Source: VRUE01 sp963698085
GTDB taxonomy: Bacteria; Actinomycetota; Thermoleophilia; Solirubrobacterales; 70-9
Direction of reading: 5' to 3'
NCBI GenBank assembly: GCA_963698085.1
Contig: OY969122.1
Location: 2,170,001 to 2,234,000 of the forward strand
Length of the DNA stretch: 64,000 nucleotides
A program made the translations under genes and the position numbers. Shown here piece after piece: positions 51,744 to 59,340 of this stretch (positions are counted from its first letter, which is position 1; every line of letters begins with the position of its first letter). The notes below the pieces were generated by a model, which searched no databases, was not told the DNA's origin, and saw nothing but the letters and a program-made list of their open reading frames with translations.

Positions 51744-53429
51744 TCAGGCTACCGGCTGCGACTCGCGCGCCGGCTGCTCCGCACGGGCGCTGCGATGGGC
51801 GATCGCCTCGCGGATGTCGCGCATCGGCCGGGGGCCGCGAACGTCGGGGCGCAGGTCGAAGTTATGCGGCTCCGGCGGCGAGAGCGCGAACCACTCGAGC
51901 GAGTCGCCTTGCCATGGATCATGGCCGGCGGGTGCGCCACCCTCGCGGCTGAGGATCGCGTTGACCAGGGTCATCAGGATGCCGGCGGCGAGGACGAAGG
52001 CACCGATCGTGGCGATCAGGTTGTAGTCGCTGACCCCGGTGCCACCGAAGAACTTGTAGGCGTCGATCACCTGGCCCTCCAACCCCCCGGCGAAGAAGAG
52101 CGGGACGAAGGTCAGCAGCGTGCCCAGCAGCATCGTCCAGAAGCTGAAACCGGCCAGGGTGGTGCCCATCGTCCGCCCGGTCATCTTCGGGAACCACCAG
52201 TGCAGGGCGGCGAAGCCACCGAAGACGGCGCCGCCGAGCAGGGCGAAGTGAGTTGCCGCGGTGCTGTCGGTCGTGTGCTGGAGGCGCCAGCCGAGAGCGA
52301 CCATCGAGTGAGAGATCTCGGAGGCGAGTCCGATCGAGATCATCGCGATCGCACCGGCGGCGAAGAGTAGCGGCGGCCGCATCCGCACGGTGCCCCCGGC
52401 CAGGGTCGCGATCAGGTTGAAGAAGACGAGGCCGAAGGGGACGATCAGGGCCAGCGACATCGTCATCGCGAAGTACATCCAGCCGATCCCGATCGGGGCA
52501 GTGAGCATGTTCTGCATCCAAGCCAGGGTGCCGAGCACCGCGATCGCGACCAGCGAACCGATCACGGCGCCGCGGTTGAAGAGCGGCTTGCGGGCGAGCG
52601 CCGGGACGATTTCGGCGATCGCGCCGAGGGCGAAGATCAGCGTCAGCATGTAGGCGCCGGTGTAAAAGATCCAGCTCAGGTGCTGCCAGAGCAGCGGCGA
52701 GCCACCGGCGTCGCCGGCGAAGAAGATCCCTTCGAAGTTGCGGTCGACCAAAAGCATCGTCAGCGCGGCGAGCATCACCGGGCCGATGAACAGCAGCAGC
52801 CAGGAGGAGATCGCCGCCGCCCAGGAGAAGACCGGCACTCGCCGCCAGGCCATGCCCGGCGCGCGCAGGCGGCGCAGCGTCGCGACAAGGTCGATCGCGA
52901 TCAGGACGAAACCGAGCGTCGCCAGGCCGGTCGCGGCGGCCCATGCGTCGACGCCGTTGTTGGGCAGGAAGGTGAGGCCCGACAGCGGCGGCAGCGGGTT
53001 TACCCCGGCCTCGCTCGGGGTGAAGAGGAAGCCCGCGTAGAGGACCGTGGCGCCGGCGACGAAGAGCCAGGTGCCGATCTGGCCGAGCCGCGGCAGCGCG
53101 GTGCCGCGGGCGCCGATCTGTAGCGGCACCACGTAATAGAAGAAGCCGAGCGCGAGTGGGACGGCGACGAAGAAGATCGCGGTTGCGCCGTAGAGCGAGA
53201 GCATCCGGTTGAAGGTGACCGGGTCGAGGAAGGTGTTCTCGGGGATCGCCAGCTGCAGCCGCATCAGCAGTAGCTCGACCAGGGCGATGAAGAGGAAGCC
53301 GAGGGCGCCCGTGATCAGGACGCGACCGAGGTCCTTGTGGTCGGCGCTGGTCGCGATCTCGATCCAGCGCGGGCGGCGTTGCGGGAAGCCGTCGACGACC
53401 AGCTCGGGACGTTTGTCCACGGGGCTCAT
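51744..53429 (-). CDS. Subunit-I-like heme-copper oxidase paralogue lacking metal ligands
   Basis: 561 aa with the full 12-helix-like layout of subunit I. It shares the DHKDLGR start, QHLSWIFYTGAYM, LARKPLF and ALHWWFPKMTGR blocks with CtaD. The ligands are gone: helix II SLYGATAIF (Tyr for the heme a His), helix VI FYTGAY (Thr for CuB His, no Tyr cross-link), helix VII WMQNML (Gln-Asn for His-His), helix X TAATHFALLGG (Ala for heme a3 His, one His kept). The D-pathway Asp is also lost (IGARGTALPRLG). The reading frame is intact, so it is maintained but cannot be a normal oxidase. Its ATG overlaps micro-ORF copy 3. Confidence 0.9.
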   Translation of the reverse strand: MSPVDKRPELVVDGFPQRRPRWIEIATSADHKDLGRVLITGALGFLFIALVELLLMRLQLAIPENTFLDPVTFNRMLSLYGATAIFFVAVPLALGFFYYVVPLQIGARGTALPRLGQIGTWLFVAGATVLYAGFLFTPSEAGVNPLPPLSGLTFLPNNGVDAWAAATGLATLGFVLIAIDLVATLRRLRAPGMAWRRVPVFSWAAAISSWLLLFIGPVMLAALTMLLVDRNFEGIFFAGDAGGSPLLWQHLSWIFYTGAYMLTLIFALGAIAEIVPALARKPLFNRGAVIGSLVAIAVLGTLAWMQNMLTAPIGIGWMYFAMTMSLALIVPFGLVFFNLIATLAGGTVRMRPPLLFAAGAIAMISIGLASEISHSMVALGWRLQHTTDSTAATHFALLGGAVFGGFAALHWWFPKMTGRTMGTTLAGFSFWTMLLGTLLTFVPLFFAGGLEGQVIDAYKFFGGTGVSDYNLIATIGAFVLAAGILMTLVNAILSREGGAPAGHDPWQGDSLEWFALSPPEPHNFDLRPDVRGPRPMRDIREAIAHRSARAEQPARESQPVA

Positions 53430-53497
53430 GACAAATTCTCCCGCTCCGCTCCCGGCGCGAAGAACCAGATATGCACGCTTGGTCGCTCCGCGCTCAT
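53426..53497 (-). repeat. Family D linker element/micro-ORF, copy 3
   Basis: 23-codon ORF (MSAERPSVHIWFFAPG, then AERENLS, stop), joined by ATGA overlaps to both the subunit-II-like gene before it and the subunit-I-like gene after it. GGGAG lies 8 nt before the downstream ATG. The element thus links two genes with no untranslated base. Confidence 0.8.
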
Positions 53498-54192
53498 GGC
53501 GTTTCTCCGTTTTTGATCAGGCTGACGACGCGATCCTGCGCGGCCTGGATGTCGTTCTTCTCGTCCTCGATGAAGGCTTCGTACTCCTGCGGCGAGACCA
53601 CTTCGACCTCGGTCCGCATCGCCGCGTAGGACTGGCCGGAGAGGGTCGCCGCCTGGCCGCGGTAGGTGCCCTCCTCATCGGCGCTGAAGACGACGTGGTT
53701 GGTCTTGCCCGGCACGGCGTCGCGCTTGCCGGCCAGCTCGGGGACGTCCCAGGTGTGGACGACGTCGGTCGAGACCAGGTCCAGTTCGACCGCGGTGCCG
53801 ACCGGGATGACGAGTTTGTAATAGGAAAAGGCTTCGTTCGGGTAGTCGTAGCGCCAGATCCACTGCTGGCCGGTCGTCGTGATCTTCAACGGCTCCGAAT
53901 CGGCGCTCTGGAGGCCGGCGGCGCCGGTCGCCGGCGTCTCACGCGCTTTGTCGGTGTAGACGATGCTGATCACGAAGATCACGGTCGCGAAGACGGCCAG
54001 AGCGCCGCCGACGCGCAGCTGGATGCCGCCGCTGCTGGTGATCTGGCGCGGCTCGGCGCCGCGCTCGGCGCGGTAGCGGCGCAGAACGTAGAGCAGGCCA
54101 CCGACGACCGCGACGACGAGGATCGTCGCGACGACGAAGCCAATCCAAAGCAGGGTGTCGATCTGGTCGGTGCCAGGAGAGTGGGGCGCCAA
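53494..54192 (-). CDS. Subunit-II-like oxidase paralogue lacking CuA ligands
   Basis: 232 aa from TTG 54192. Two helices (LLWIGFVVATILVVAVVGG and LAVFATVIFVISIVY), then a cupredoxin-like domain: QQWIWRYDYP, DVVHTWDVPEL, RDAVPGKTNHV. Aligned with CtaC, the CuA loop CTELCGFGHAAM becomes ATLSGQSYAAM: both Cys, the Glu and the His are replaced (Ala, Thr, Ser, Tyr), while the first His and final Met remain. It cannot hold a CuA centre. First gene of the ligand-free cluster. Confidence 0.9.
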   Translation of the reverse strand: MAPHSPGTDQIDTLLWIGFVVATILVVAVVGGLLYVLRRYRAERGAEPRQITSSGGIQLRVGGALAVFATVIFVISIVYTDKARETPATGAAGLQSADSEPLKITTTGQQWIWRYDYPNEAFSYYKLVIPVGTAVELDLVSTDVVHTWDVPELAGKRDAVPGKTNHVVFSADEEGTYRGQAATLSGQSYAAMRTEVEVVSPQEYEAFIEDEKNDIQAAQDRVVSLIKNGETP

Positions 54193-54362
54193 AGCGCGGC
54201 CATTCTAATCACGCACATGACCGACTTTGCGGCCAGGTACCTCGCGCCGCACACACGCTGGTCGGTGTTTGGCCAAGTGCTCCTATACTCGCCGACCTCA
54301 TGCGGACCCGTTTGAGCGGCTCATCTCATAACGTGTCGCCGGAAATGACGGCCCCAGATCGT

Positions 54363-54428
54363 CGCCAGGCTGCGTCCTCAGTCGTCCGAATAGCGCTGCT
54401 ATTCGGACTCCCTGCGTCCTTGTCTGGC
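54363..54428 (+). repeat. Family F element, copy 3 (upstream of PAP2 gene)
   Basis: Borders GCCAGGC and GTCTGGC, conserved GCGTCCTCAGTCG and CTCCCTGCGTCCTTG. The centre is a strong hairpin, GTCCGAATAGC/GCTATTCGGAC, different from the inner hairpin of copies 1 and 2. It lies between the divergent oxidase-like and PAP2 genes. The rest of this ~270-nt gap holds a TATACT box (54284-54289) and nothing else I can identify. Confidence 0.8.
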
Positions 54429-54463
54429 AACGCCTGGACCTCGTCAATTTCCTGGCGAACGTT

Positions 54464-55411
54464 ATGAGAAGAACCGCTAGGCCATCTCCGGCGCTGCGCA
54501 AGACGGTGCGCGCCGGGGCGGTGGCGGCGATAGGCGCCGCGGTGGCGGTGCCGCTGCTGCGCCGCCGCGCCCGCATCCCCGCGCCGGTGACCGTTGCGGC
54601 CTGTGCTGCCGGGCCGCTCGGCCTCGCAGTGCTGTACCCACGCTCGCACAAGCGCGACGTGGCGATGTACGCGCTGCAGATGTGGGCCTTCACGATGGTC
54701 CACGAGCTCCCTTACGACGACCCCGAGCGTCTGCGTGCCCGATTGCGGGTCCGTTACCCGATCGTCGCCGACCGCGCGATCGGGTTTGGCCGGCTGCCCA
54801 ACGTGCGCCTGCAGCGAGCGCTTGCCCGCTGGAGTGGGGTGGGAGCGCTGAACCGGTTCTTGACCTGGGTGCACTGGCTCTGGTTCATCGAGCCCTATGC
54901 GGCTCTGGCCTTCATCTTGCTGCGCCATCCCGATCGCTTCCCGCGCGCCGCGCGGCGGCTGGCCGCTGTCTTCGACGCCGGCTGCGCGGTCTACTTCGCC
55001 GCCCCGACCGCGCCGCCGTGGTGGGCATCGGAGCAGGGGCACACCGGCGACGACAGGGTGCGGCGGATCATGGAAGAGGTTGGCAAGGAAACTTGGAAAT
55101 CGGCCTGGCCGGCGATGTACGCGGCGCTCGGGGGCAACCCCTGGGCGGCGATGCCCTCGCTGCACTTCGCCACCTCGATCTGCGCCGCGATCTCGCTGGC
55201 CGAAACCGGTCGCACCGCCGGCGCCGCTGGTTGGAGCTACGCGTTGACCCTGGGCTTCGCCCTCGTCTACTTGGGCGAGCACTACGTGACCGACCTGGTT
55301 GCCGGGGCCGGGCTAGTTGCCGCCGCGCAGCGGGGCGAGTCGCTGGCCGAGCCGGCCGTCTTGGCGGTGAATCGACGCCTGCAGGGTCTGGAGCGCCTGG
55401 CGAACGGGTAG
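54464..55411 (+). CDS. PAP2-family membrane phosphatase/inositolphosphotransferase-like
   Basis: 315 aa, about six to seven helices. The phosphatase motifs are AMPSLHFATS (His in motif 2) and LGEHYVTDLVAG (motif 3 His and Asp). FIEPYAALAFILL and AAPTAPPWW recall the Aur1/Ipt1-like bacterial branch. Acts on a lipid phosphate or phospholipid headgroup. It is followed 10 nt later by the UPF0104 flippase-like gene. Confidence 0.85.
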   Translation: MRRTARPSPALRKTVRAGAVAAIGAAVAVPLLRRRARIPAPVTVAACAAGPLGLAVLYPRSHKRDVAMYALQMWAFTMVHELPYDDPERLRARLRVRYPIVADRAIGFGRLPNVRLQRALARWSGVGALNRFLTWVHWLWFIEPYAALAFILLRHPDRFPRAARRLAAVFDAGCAVYFAAPTAPPWWASEQGHTGDDRVRRIMEEVGKETWKSAWPAMYAALGGNPWAAMPSLHFATSICAAISLAETGRTAGAAGWSYALTLGFALVYLGEHYVTDLVAGAGLVAAAQRGESLAEPAVLAVNRRLQGLERLANG

Positions 55412-55421
55412 CTTCTCAGGC

Positions 55422-56543
55422 GTGTCTCCCGAGCAGCCGGTGAACGGAAACGGCGGCTTCGAGCTGCCGCTGCTCACGCGGCGGCGGGTGGCGCAGACGC
55501 TGCTGGTCGTCCTCCTCCTGCTGATCGGGATCTACTTCCTCTTCCCGAAGCTGGTCGGGCTCGGCGACGCGATGAGCAAGCTGAGCGAAGCCGAGGCGAT
55601 CTGGATCGCCGCCGCGATCGGCTTCGAGCTCGCCGCGATAGCCACCTACATCGCCCTCTTCAAGGCGGTCGTCGGCGGCGACGTGCTGCGGCTCAGCTGG
55701 GGAGAGACCTACGACATCAACCTCGCCGGCGTAGCCGCCACCCGCCTCTTCTCGGCCGGTGGGGCGGGGGGGATTGCCCTCACCTACTGGGCATTGCGCC
55801 GCGCCGGGATGCTTCGCCGCGAGGTGGCGCGGCGGATGGTCGCCTTCCTCACCCTCCAGTACGTCTTCTACCCGCTGGCGCTGATCGTCTTCGGGGTGCT
55901 GCTGCGCACCGGCGTGATGCCCGGCAAGGCATCGGTCGAGCTGACCATTATCCCCGCCGCGATCTCGGGTTTGGTCCTGATCTTCGGTGTGCTCGCCGCC
56001 CTGATTCCCGCTGATCTGCGCGAACGGCTCGCCTCGCACGTGCACCGGCCTCGCAGCAAGGCAATCGCCGACAAAGTGGCCAAAGTGATGGCGACGGTCG
56101 GCGAGGGGGTCAGGTTCGGCTTCGGGCTCCTGATCCACCCCGGCCGGGGTGGGCTGGCGGTGATCGGCGCGGTCGGCTACTGGGCGACCAACATCGGCAT
56201 CCTCTGGGCCTCCTTCAAAGCGTTTGGGGTGCACGTGCCGCTGGCGGTCGTCGTGCAGGGCTTCTTCCTCGGCATGGTCGGCAACCTCTTCCCGCTGGCC
56301 CCGGCCGGGGTGGGGGCGGTGGACGCGGGAATGATCGGCGCCTTCGTCCTCTTCGGCATCCCCGAGGGGACGGTCTTCCCGGCGATCCTAATCTACCGGC
56401 TGGTCGCCTTCTGGCTGCCGATCCCATTCGGCGTTATCGCCTTCTTCCAGCTGCGAAACAGGGTCCATCACTGGGAAGCAGAGGGCCTGCCGATCGATCG
56501 CGGCAAGGAGCGCGAGCGGCCCCTCGAGCCGGCCGCGGGCTGA
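55422..56543 (+). CDS. UPF0104/LPG-synthase-TM family membrane protein
   Basis: 373 aa with about eight helices, of the flippase-like/AglD class (lysylphosphatidylglycerol synthase transmembrane domain). GGAGGIALTYWALRRAG, FAAL-like YVFYPLALIVFG, and NLFPLAPAGVGAVDAGMIGAF are typical. It has no aminoacyl transferase domain. The GTG has TAGCTT 7 nt upstream (sharing the PAP2 stop), which suggests leaderless start. Likely involved in lipid or glycolipid translocation. Confidence 0.85.
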   Translation: MSPEQPVNGNGGFELPLLTRRRVAQTLLVVLLLLIGIYFLFPKLVGLGDAMSKLSEAEAIWIAAAIGFELAAIATYIALFKAVVGGDVLRLSWGETYDINLAGVAATRLFSAGGAGGIALTYWALRRAGMLRREVARRMVAFLTLQYVFYPLALIVFGVLLRTGVMPGKASVELTIIPAAISGLVLIFGVLAALIPADLRERLASHVHRPRSKAIADKVAKVMATVGEGVRFGFGLLIHPGRGGLAVIGAVGYWATNIGILWASFKAFGVHVPLAVVVQGFFLGMVGNLFPLAPAGVGAVDAGMIGAFVLFGIPEGTVFPAILIYRLVAFWLPIPFGVIAFFQLRNRVHHWEAEGLPIDRGKERERPLEPAAG

Positions 56544-56567
56544 GCGGCGGCGCTTGCCTCAGCCGTT

Positions 56568-56592
56568 ACTATACAAAGTAAAGTATTAGACT
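56568..56592 (+). promoter_or_regulatory. AT-rich promoter region of trxB
   Basis: ACTATACAAAGTAAAGTATTAG, cited here as CTATAC and GTATTAG arms around AAAGTAAA, is an imperfect dyad in an otherwise GC-rich gap (56544-56605). TATACA or TATTAG can serve as -10. The dyad may bind a redox regulator. Confidence 0.4.
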
Positions 56593-56605
56593 TCCGGCGG
56601 TAGAT

Positions 56606-57619
56606 ATGACGGACGAGAAGAAGATCGAGAACGTGATCATCATCGGCGGGGGGCCGGCCGGCTACACCGCCGCCCTCTACACCGCGCGCGCCAACCTCGA
56701 GCCTCTTGTTTTCGAGGGCTTCCAGTGGGGTGGCCAGCTGCAGAACACGACCGACGTCGAGAACTATCCCGGCTACCCCGAGGGGATCATGGGGCCGGAG
56801 ATGATGAACCAGTTTCGCGCCCAGGCGGAGCGCTTCGGCACCCGCTTCGTCACCGACGACGTCGACCGGGTCGAGCTCACCGACGGCGGCGTGCACAAGG
56901 TCTTCCTCGGCGAGGAGGAGCACCTCGCCAAGACCGTGATCCTGGCGATGGGGGCGGAGCCGCGGCGGCTCGGCATTCCCGGTGAGATGGAGCTGAGCGG
57001 TTGCGGCGTCTCCACCTGCGGCGTCTGCGACGGCGCCTTCTTCAAAGGCAAAAAGGTGCTGGTGATTGGCGGCGGCGACTCGGCGATGGAGGACGCGATC
57101 TTCGTCTCCAAGTTCGCCGACGACCTCACCGTCGTCAACCGCCGCGACGAGTTCCGCGCCTCCAACATTATGCGGGAGCGCGCTGCCGAGCGACCCAACA
57201 TCGAGTTCAAGACGCCGTTCGTCCCCGAGGAGTTCGTCAGCGGCGACGGTGGCGGCAACCTCGACCACGTGAGGCTGCGCAACGCCGAGACCGGCGACAC
57301 CGAGGACTTCAGCGTCGAAGGCGCCTTCGTGGCGATCGGCCATATCCCGAAATCGGAGATCGTCAGCGACCAGGTCGAGACCGACGAGGACGGCTACATC
57401 CGCACCGACCCCGGCTCGACCAAAACCAACCTGGGTGGCGTCTTTGCCGTCGGCGACGTCGTCGACCGCACCTACCGCCAGGCGGTTACCGCCGCCGGTA
57501 CCGGCTGCATGGGCGCCCTCGACGCCGAGTGGTACCTGCGCGACACGCCGCCCAGCCCCGAGGCTCACTGGATGCGCGGCGGCGAGCCGACCGAGGTCGC
57601 GCCGACGCCCGGTACCTAG
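56606..57619 (+). CDS. trxB: Thioredoxin reductase
   Basis: NADPH-dependent flavoenzyme, 337 aa. FAD fold VIIIGGGPAGYTAALYTAR, redox disulfide STCGVCDGAFF (CGVC instead of the usual CATC), NADPH fold VLVIGGGDSAMEDAIF, and the C-terminal FAVGDVVDRTYRQAVTAAGTGC. No thioredoxin gene is adjacent. The ~20-residue tail after the FAD domain (MRGGEPTEVAPTPGT) is an extension. Confidence 0.95.
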   Translation: MTDEKKIENVIIIGGGPAGYTAALYTARANLEPLVFEGFQWGGQLQNTTDVENYPGYPEGIMGPEMMNQFRAQAERFGTRFVTDDVDRVELTDGGVHKVFLGEEEHLAKTVILAMGAEPRRLGIPGEMELSGCGVSTCGVCDGAFFKGKKVLVIGGGDSAMEDAIFVSKFADDLTVVNRRDEFRASNIMRERAAERPNIEFKTPFVPEEFVSGDGGGNLDHVRLRNAETGDTEDFSVEGAFVAIGHIPKSEIVSDQVETDEDGYIRTDPGSTKTNLGGVFAVGDVVDRTYRQAVTAAGTGCMGALDAEWYLRDTPPSPEAHWMRGGEPTEVAPTPGT

Positions 57620-57652
57620 CCCGCCCGGCGCGAACGGGCTAGGGTTGCCCCC

Positions 57653-57820
57653 GTGGGCGAGCGGCTTGCGGCCATATTTCCCTTCCTGATCGCGGTGATC
57701 CTGCCACCGGCGGGGCTGCTGATCGGCCTCTCGCAGCTACAGCGCGAGCGGGAACTGGGGATCCGGTTGATCGTCGTCTCGCTGCTCGCAGCGCTCGTTT
57801 GGGTGCTGCTCTTCGTCTGA
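57653..57820 (+). CDS. Small two-helix membrane protein (55 aa)
   Basis: GTG 57653, then MGERLAAIFPFLIAVILPPAG, LSQLQRERELGIRL and a second helix VVSLLAALVWVLLFV. TAGGGT lies exactly 7 nt before the GTG, a textbook leaderless -10. The positive-inside loop between helices supports a real membrane protein. It abuts greA on the other strand. Family not recognised. Confidence 0.7.
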   Translation: MGERLAAIFPFLIAVILPPAGLLIGLSQLQRERELGIRLIVVSLLAALVWVLLFV

Positions 57821-57823
57821 GGC

Positions 57824-58306
57824 TCAGTCGAGCAGTTTCTGGACGACGAAGGTGCGGCCGCCGCGGGGGGTCTCGACTTTGACCGGCTTGCCCGGCTCGG
57901 CGTCCATCAGGGCTTGACCGATCGGCGACTCGGCCGAGAGGCGACCGGCGCTCAGGTCGGCCTCGGTGGAGCCGACCAGGGTCCAGGTGTTGACGGCGCC
58001 TTTCGTCTCGTCGAGGACCTCTGCCGTGCGGCCGAAACTGAAGCGGTCGGCGGCGCCGTCGACCTCGACCACGACCGCGGTGCGCAAGCGCTCACGAAGG
58101 CGTTTGATCCGGGTCTCGAGATGCGCCTGGTCGTCCTTGGCGATGTGGTACTCGGCGTTCTCCTTGAGGTCGCCTTCCTCGCGGGCGACCTTGATCCGTG
58201 CCGCCATCTTGGTCCGACCGGGTCCTTCCAACTGCTCGATTTCCTTGCGCAGGGCAACGATCCCCTCCTCGGTGATCGGCTCCCCGCCTCCATCCGTACC
58301 GCTCAT
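57824..58306 (-). CDS. greA: Transcription elongation factor GreA
   Basis: Rescues backtracked RNA polymerase. 160 aa from ATG 58306. The N-terminal coiled-coil with AARIKVAREEGDLKENAEYHIAK (split: EGDLKENAEYH is the family signature, with tip acidic residues) and the C-terminal FKBP-like domain (TWTLVGSTEADLSAGRLSAE, SPIGQALMDAEPG) are complete. An upstream GTG at 58339 is less likely. Confidence 0.95.
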   Translation of the reverse strand: MSGTDGGGEPITEEGIVALRKEIEQLEGPGRTKMAARIKVAREEGDLKENAEYHIAKDDQAHLETRIKRLRERLRTAVVVEVDGAADRFSFGRTAEVLDETKGAVNTWTLVGSTEADLSAGRLSAESPIGQALMDAEPGKPVKVETPRGGRTFVVQKLLD

Positions 58307-58363
58307 TCGCGCACCTTTGCAGATGGAGGCCGGGAACAACGGAATGCCGGCGGCCGGCGACCG

Positions 58364-58951
58364 TCAGAGTTTGGCGATCAGCAGCCCGAGGAAGGTGATC
58401 AGCGTCGCCAGAACACCGGCACCGAGTTGAATGATTGTCCGGTGCAGCGCGTGCATCTCCCGATGTATCTCCTGGCTGTCGTCCCGCAGCTTGAAGATCT
58501 CCTCTCGAACCCAAACGTGGTTTTCATTCGCTTCGGCGCGTATGCGGCTCTCGATCGCGGCCATCTCGCCGCGCAGCACCTTGTCTCCATCCCTGATCTC
58601 GGCTCGCAACCCGTCTGCATTGCCCTTGATCTCGCCGCGCAGCACCTTGTCTCCATCCCTGATCTCGGCTCGCAACCCGTCTGCATTGCCCTTGATCTCG
58701 GCTCGCAACCCGTCCGAATCGCCCTTGATCTCGGCTCGCAACCCGTCCGAATTCCCCTTGATCTCGGCTCGCAGTTCGCCAGCGTTGCCATTGATCTCGC
58801 TTCGAAGCCCATCGATGTTGCCCCTGATCTCGGCTCGCAAGCCGTCGCGGGTGTCTTTGATCTCCCCTTCGACCTTGTCGAAGCGTTCGTCCATCCGATT
58901 CGATAGATCATCGAGACGGTCGTCTGTCCAGCTCTGCCTCATTGCCTCCAT
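58364..58951 (-). CDS. Hendecad-repeat coiled-coil membrane protein
   Basis: 195 aa. After MEAMRQSWTDDRLDDL comes a series of about ten 11-residue repeats of the form GLRAEIKGNAD, then FKLRDDSQEIHREMHALH and a C-terminal helix (LGAGVLATLITFLGLLIAKL). The 11-residue period fits a right-handed hendecad coiled coil. At DNA level 33-bp and 66-bp tandem repeats are visible (58565-58640). Shares its N-terminus and layout with the protein at 47785. Function unknown. Confidence 0.75.
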   Translation of the reverse strand: MEAMRQSWTDDRLDDLSNRMDERFDKVEGEIKDTRDGLRAEIRGNIDGLRSEINGNAGELRAEIKGNSDGLRAEIKGDSDGLRAEIKGNADGLRAEIRDGDKVLRGEIKGNADGLRAEIRDGDKVLRGEMAAIESRIRAEANENHVWVREEIFKLRDDSQEIHREMHALHRTIIQLGAGVLATLITFLGLLIAKL

Positions 58952-59070
58952 GTCTCCAGGCTAGGGAACCAGGTGTGACGCGTGGGACACGGAAGTGTAA
59001 CTCTTTGTCTCAGCAGACGAATGTCTGAGTAACCCTGGCCCACACCGACCATCGTCTAAGGTCGGATTCG

Positions 59071-59340
59071 GTGCCAACCTGCTCGCATATCGACTCGATC
59101 GAGTACCTCGAACCGCCGGGCGAGATCGCCGGTTGCGAGGAGTGCCTGAAGCTGGGGACGAGCTGGGTGCACCTGCGGATGTGCCAGAGCTGCGGGCACA
59201 TCGGTTGCTGCGATAACTCCCCCGGCAAACACGCCACCGCGCACTTCCAGGGCACCGGTCACCCCCTGATCCGCTCGGCCGAGCCGGGCGAGAATTGGAG
59301 CTGGTGCTACGTGGACGAAGCGATGTTCAGTCGGGAGTGA
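59071..59340 (+). CDS. UBP-type zinc finger protein
   Basis: 89 aa. CSHIDSIEYLEPPG, CEECLKLGTSWVHLRMC, CQSCGHIGCCDNSPGKHATAHF and GHPLIRS form the whole ZnF-UBP fold, with the Cys/His zinc ligands and the WxHLRxC signature. In bacteria such stand-alone domains are of unknown role. GTG start with TAAGGT 8 nt upstream. A CCGACC/GGTCGG hairpin (59047-59066) overlaps that box. It overlaps the convergent sulfatase by 14 nt. Confidence 0.85.
   Translation: MPTCSHIDSIEYLEPPGEIAGCEECLKLGTSWVHLRMCQSCGHIGCCDNSPGKHATAHFQGTGHPLIRSAEPGENWSWCYVDEAMFSRE

Noticed and set aside
51744..53429. Treating the subunit I paralogue as a pseudogene
   Set aside because: The frame is intact over 561 codons, the neighbouring subunit II shows parallel ligand loss, and codon use is normal, so neutral decay is a poor explanation.
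54300..54467. 55-codon plus-strand ORF ending ATGA on the PAP2 start, with TATACT 10 nt before its ATG
   Set aside because: It could be a leaderless leader peptide, but its centre is a family F repeat and the peptide has no recognisable features, so I did not annotate it as a gene.
58560..58850. Regular direct repeats resembling a CRISPR array
   Set aside because: The repeats are 33 bp multiples without unique spacers, lie in one open frame and encode an 11-residue coiled-coil repeat.
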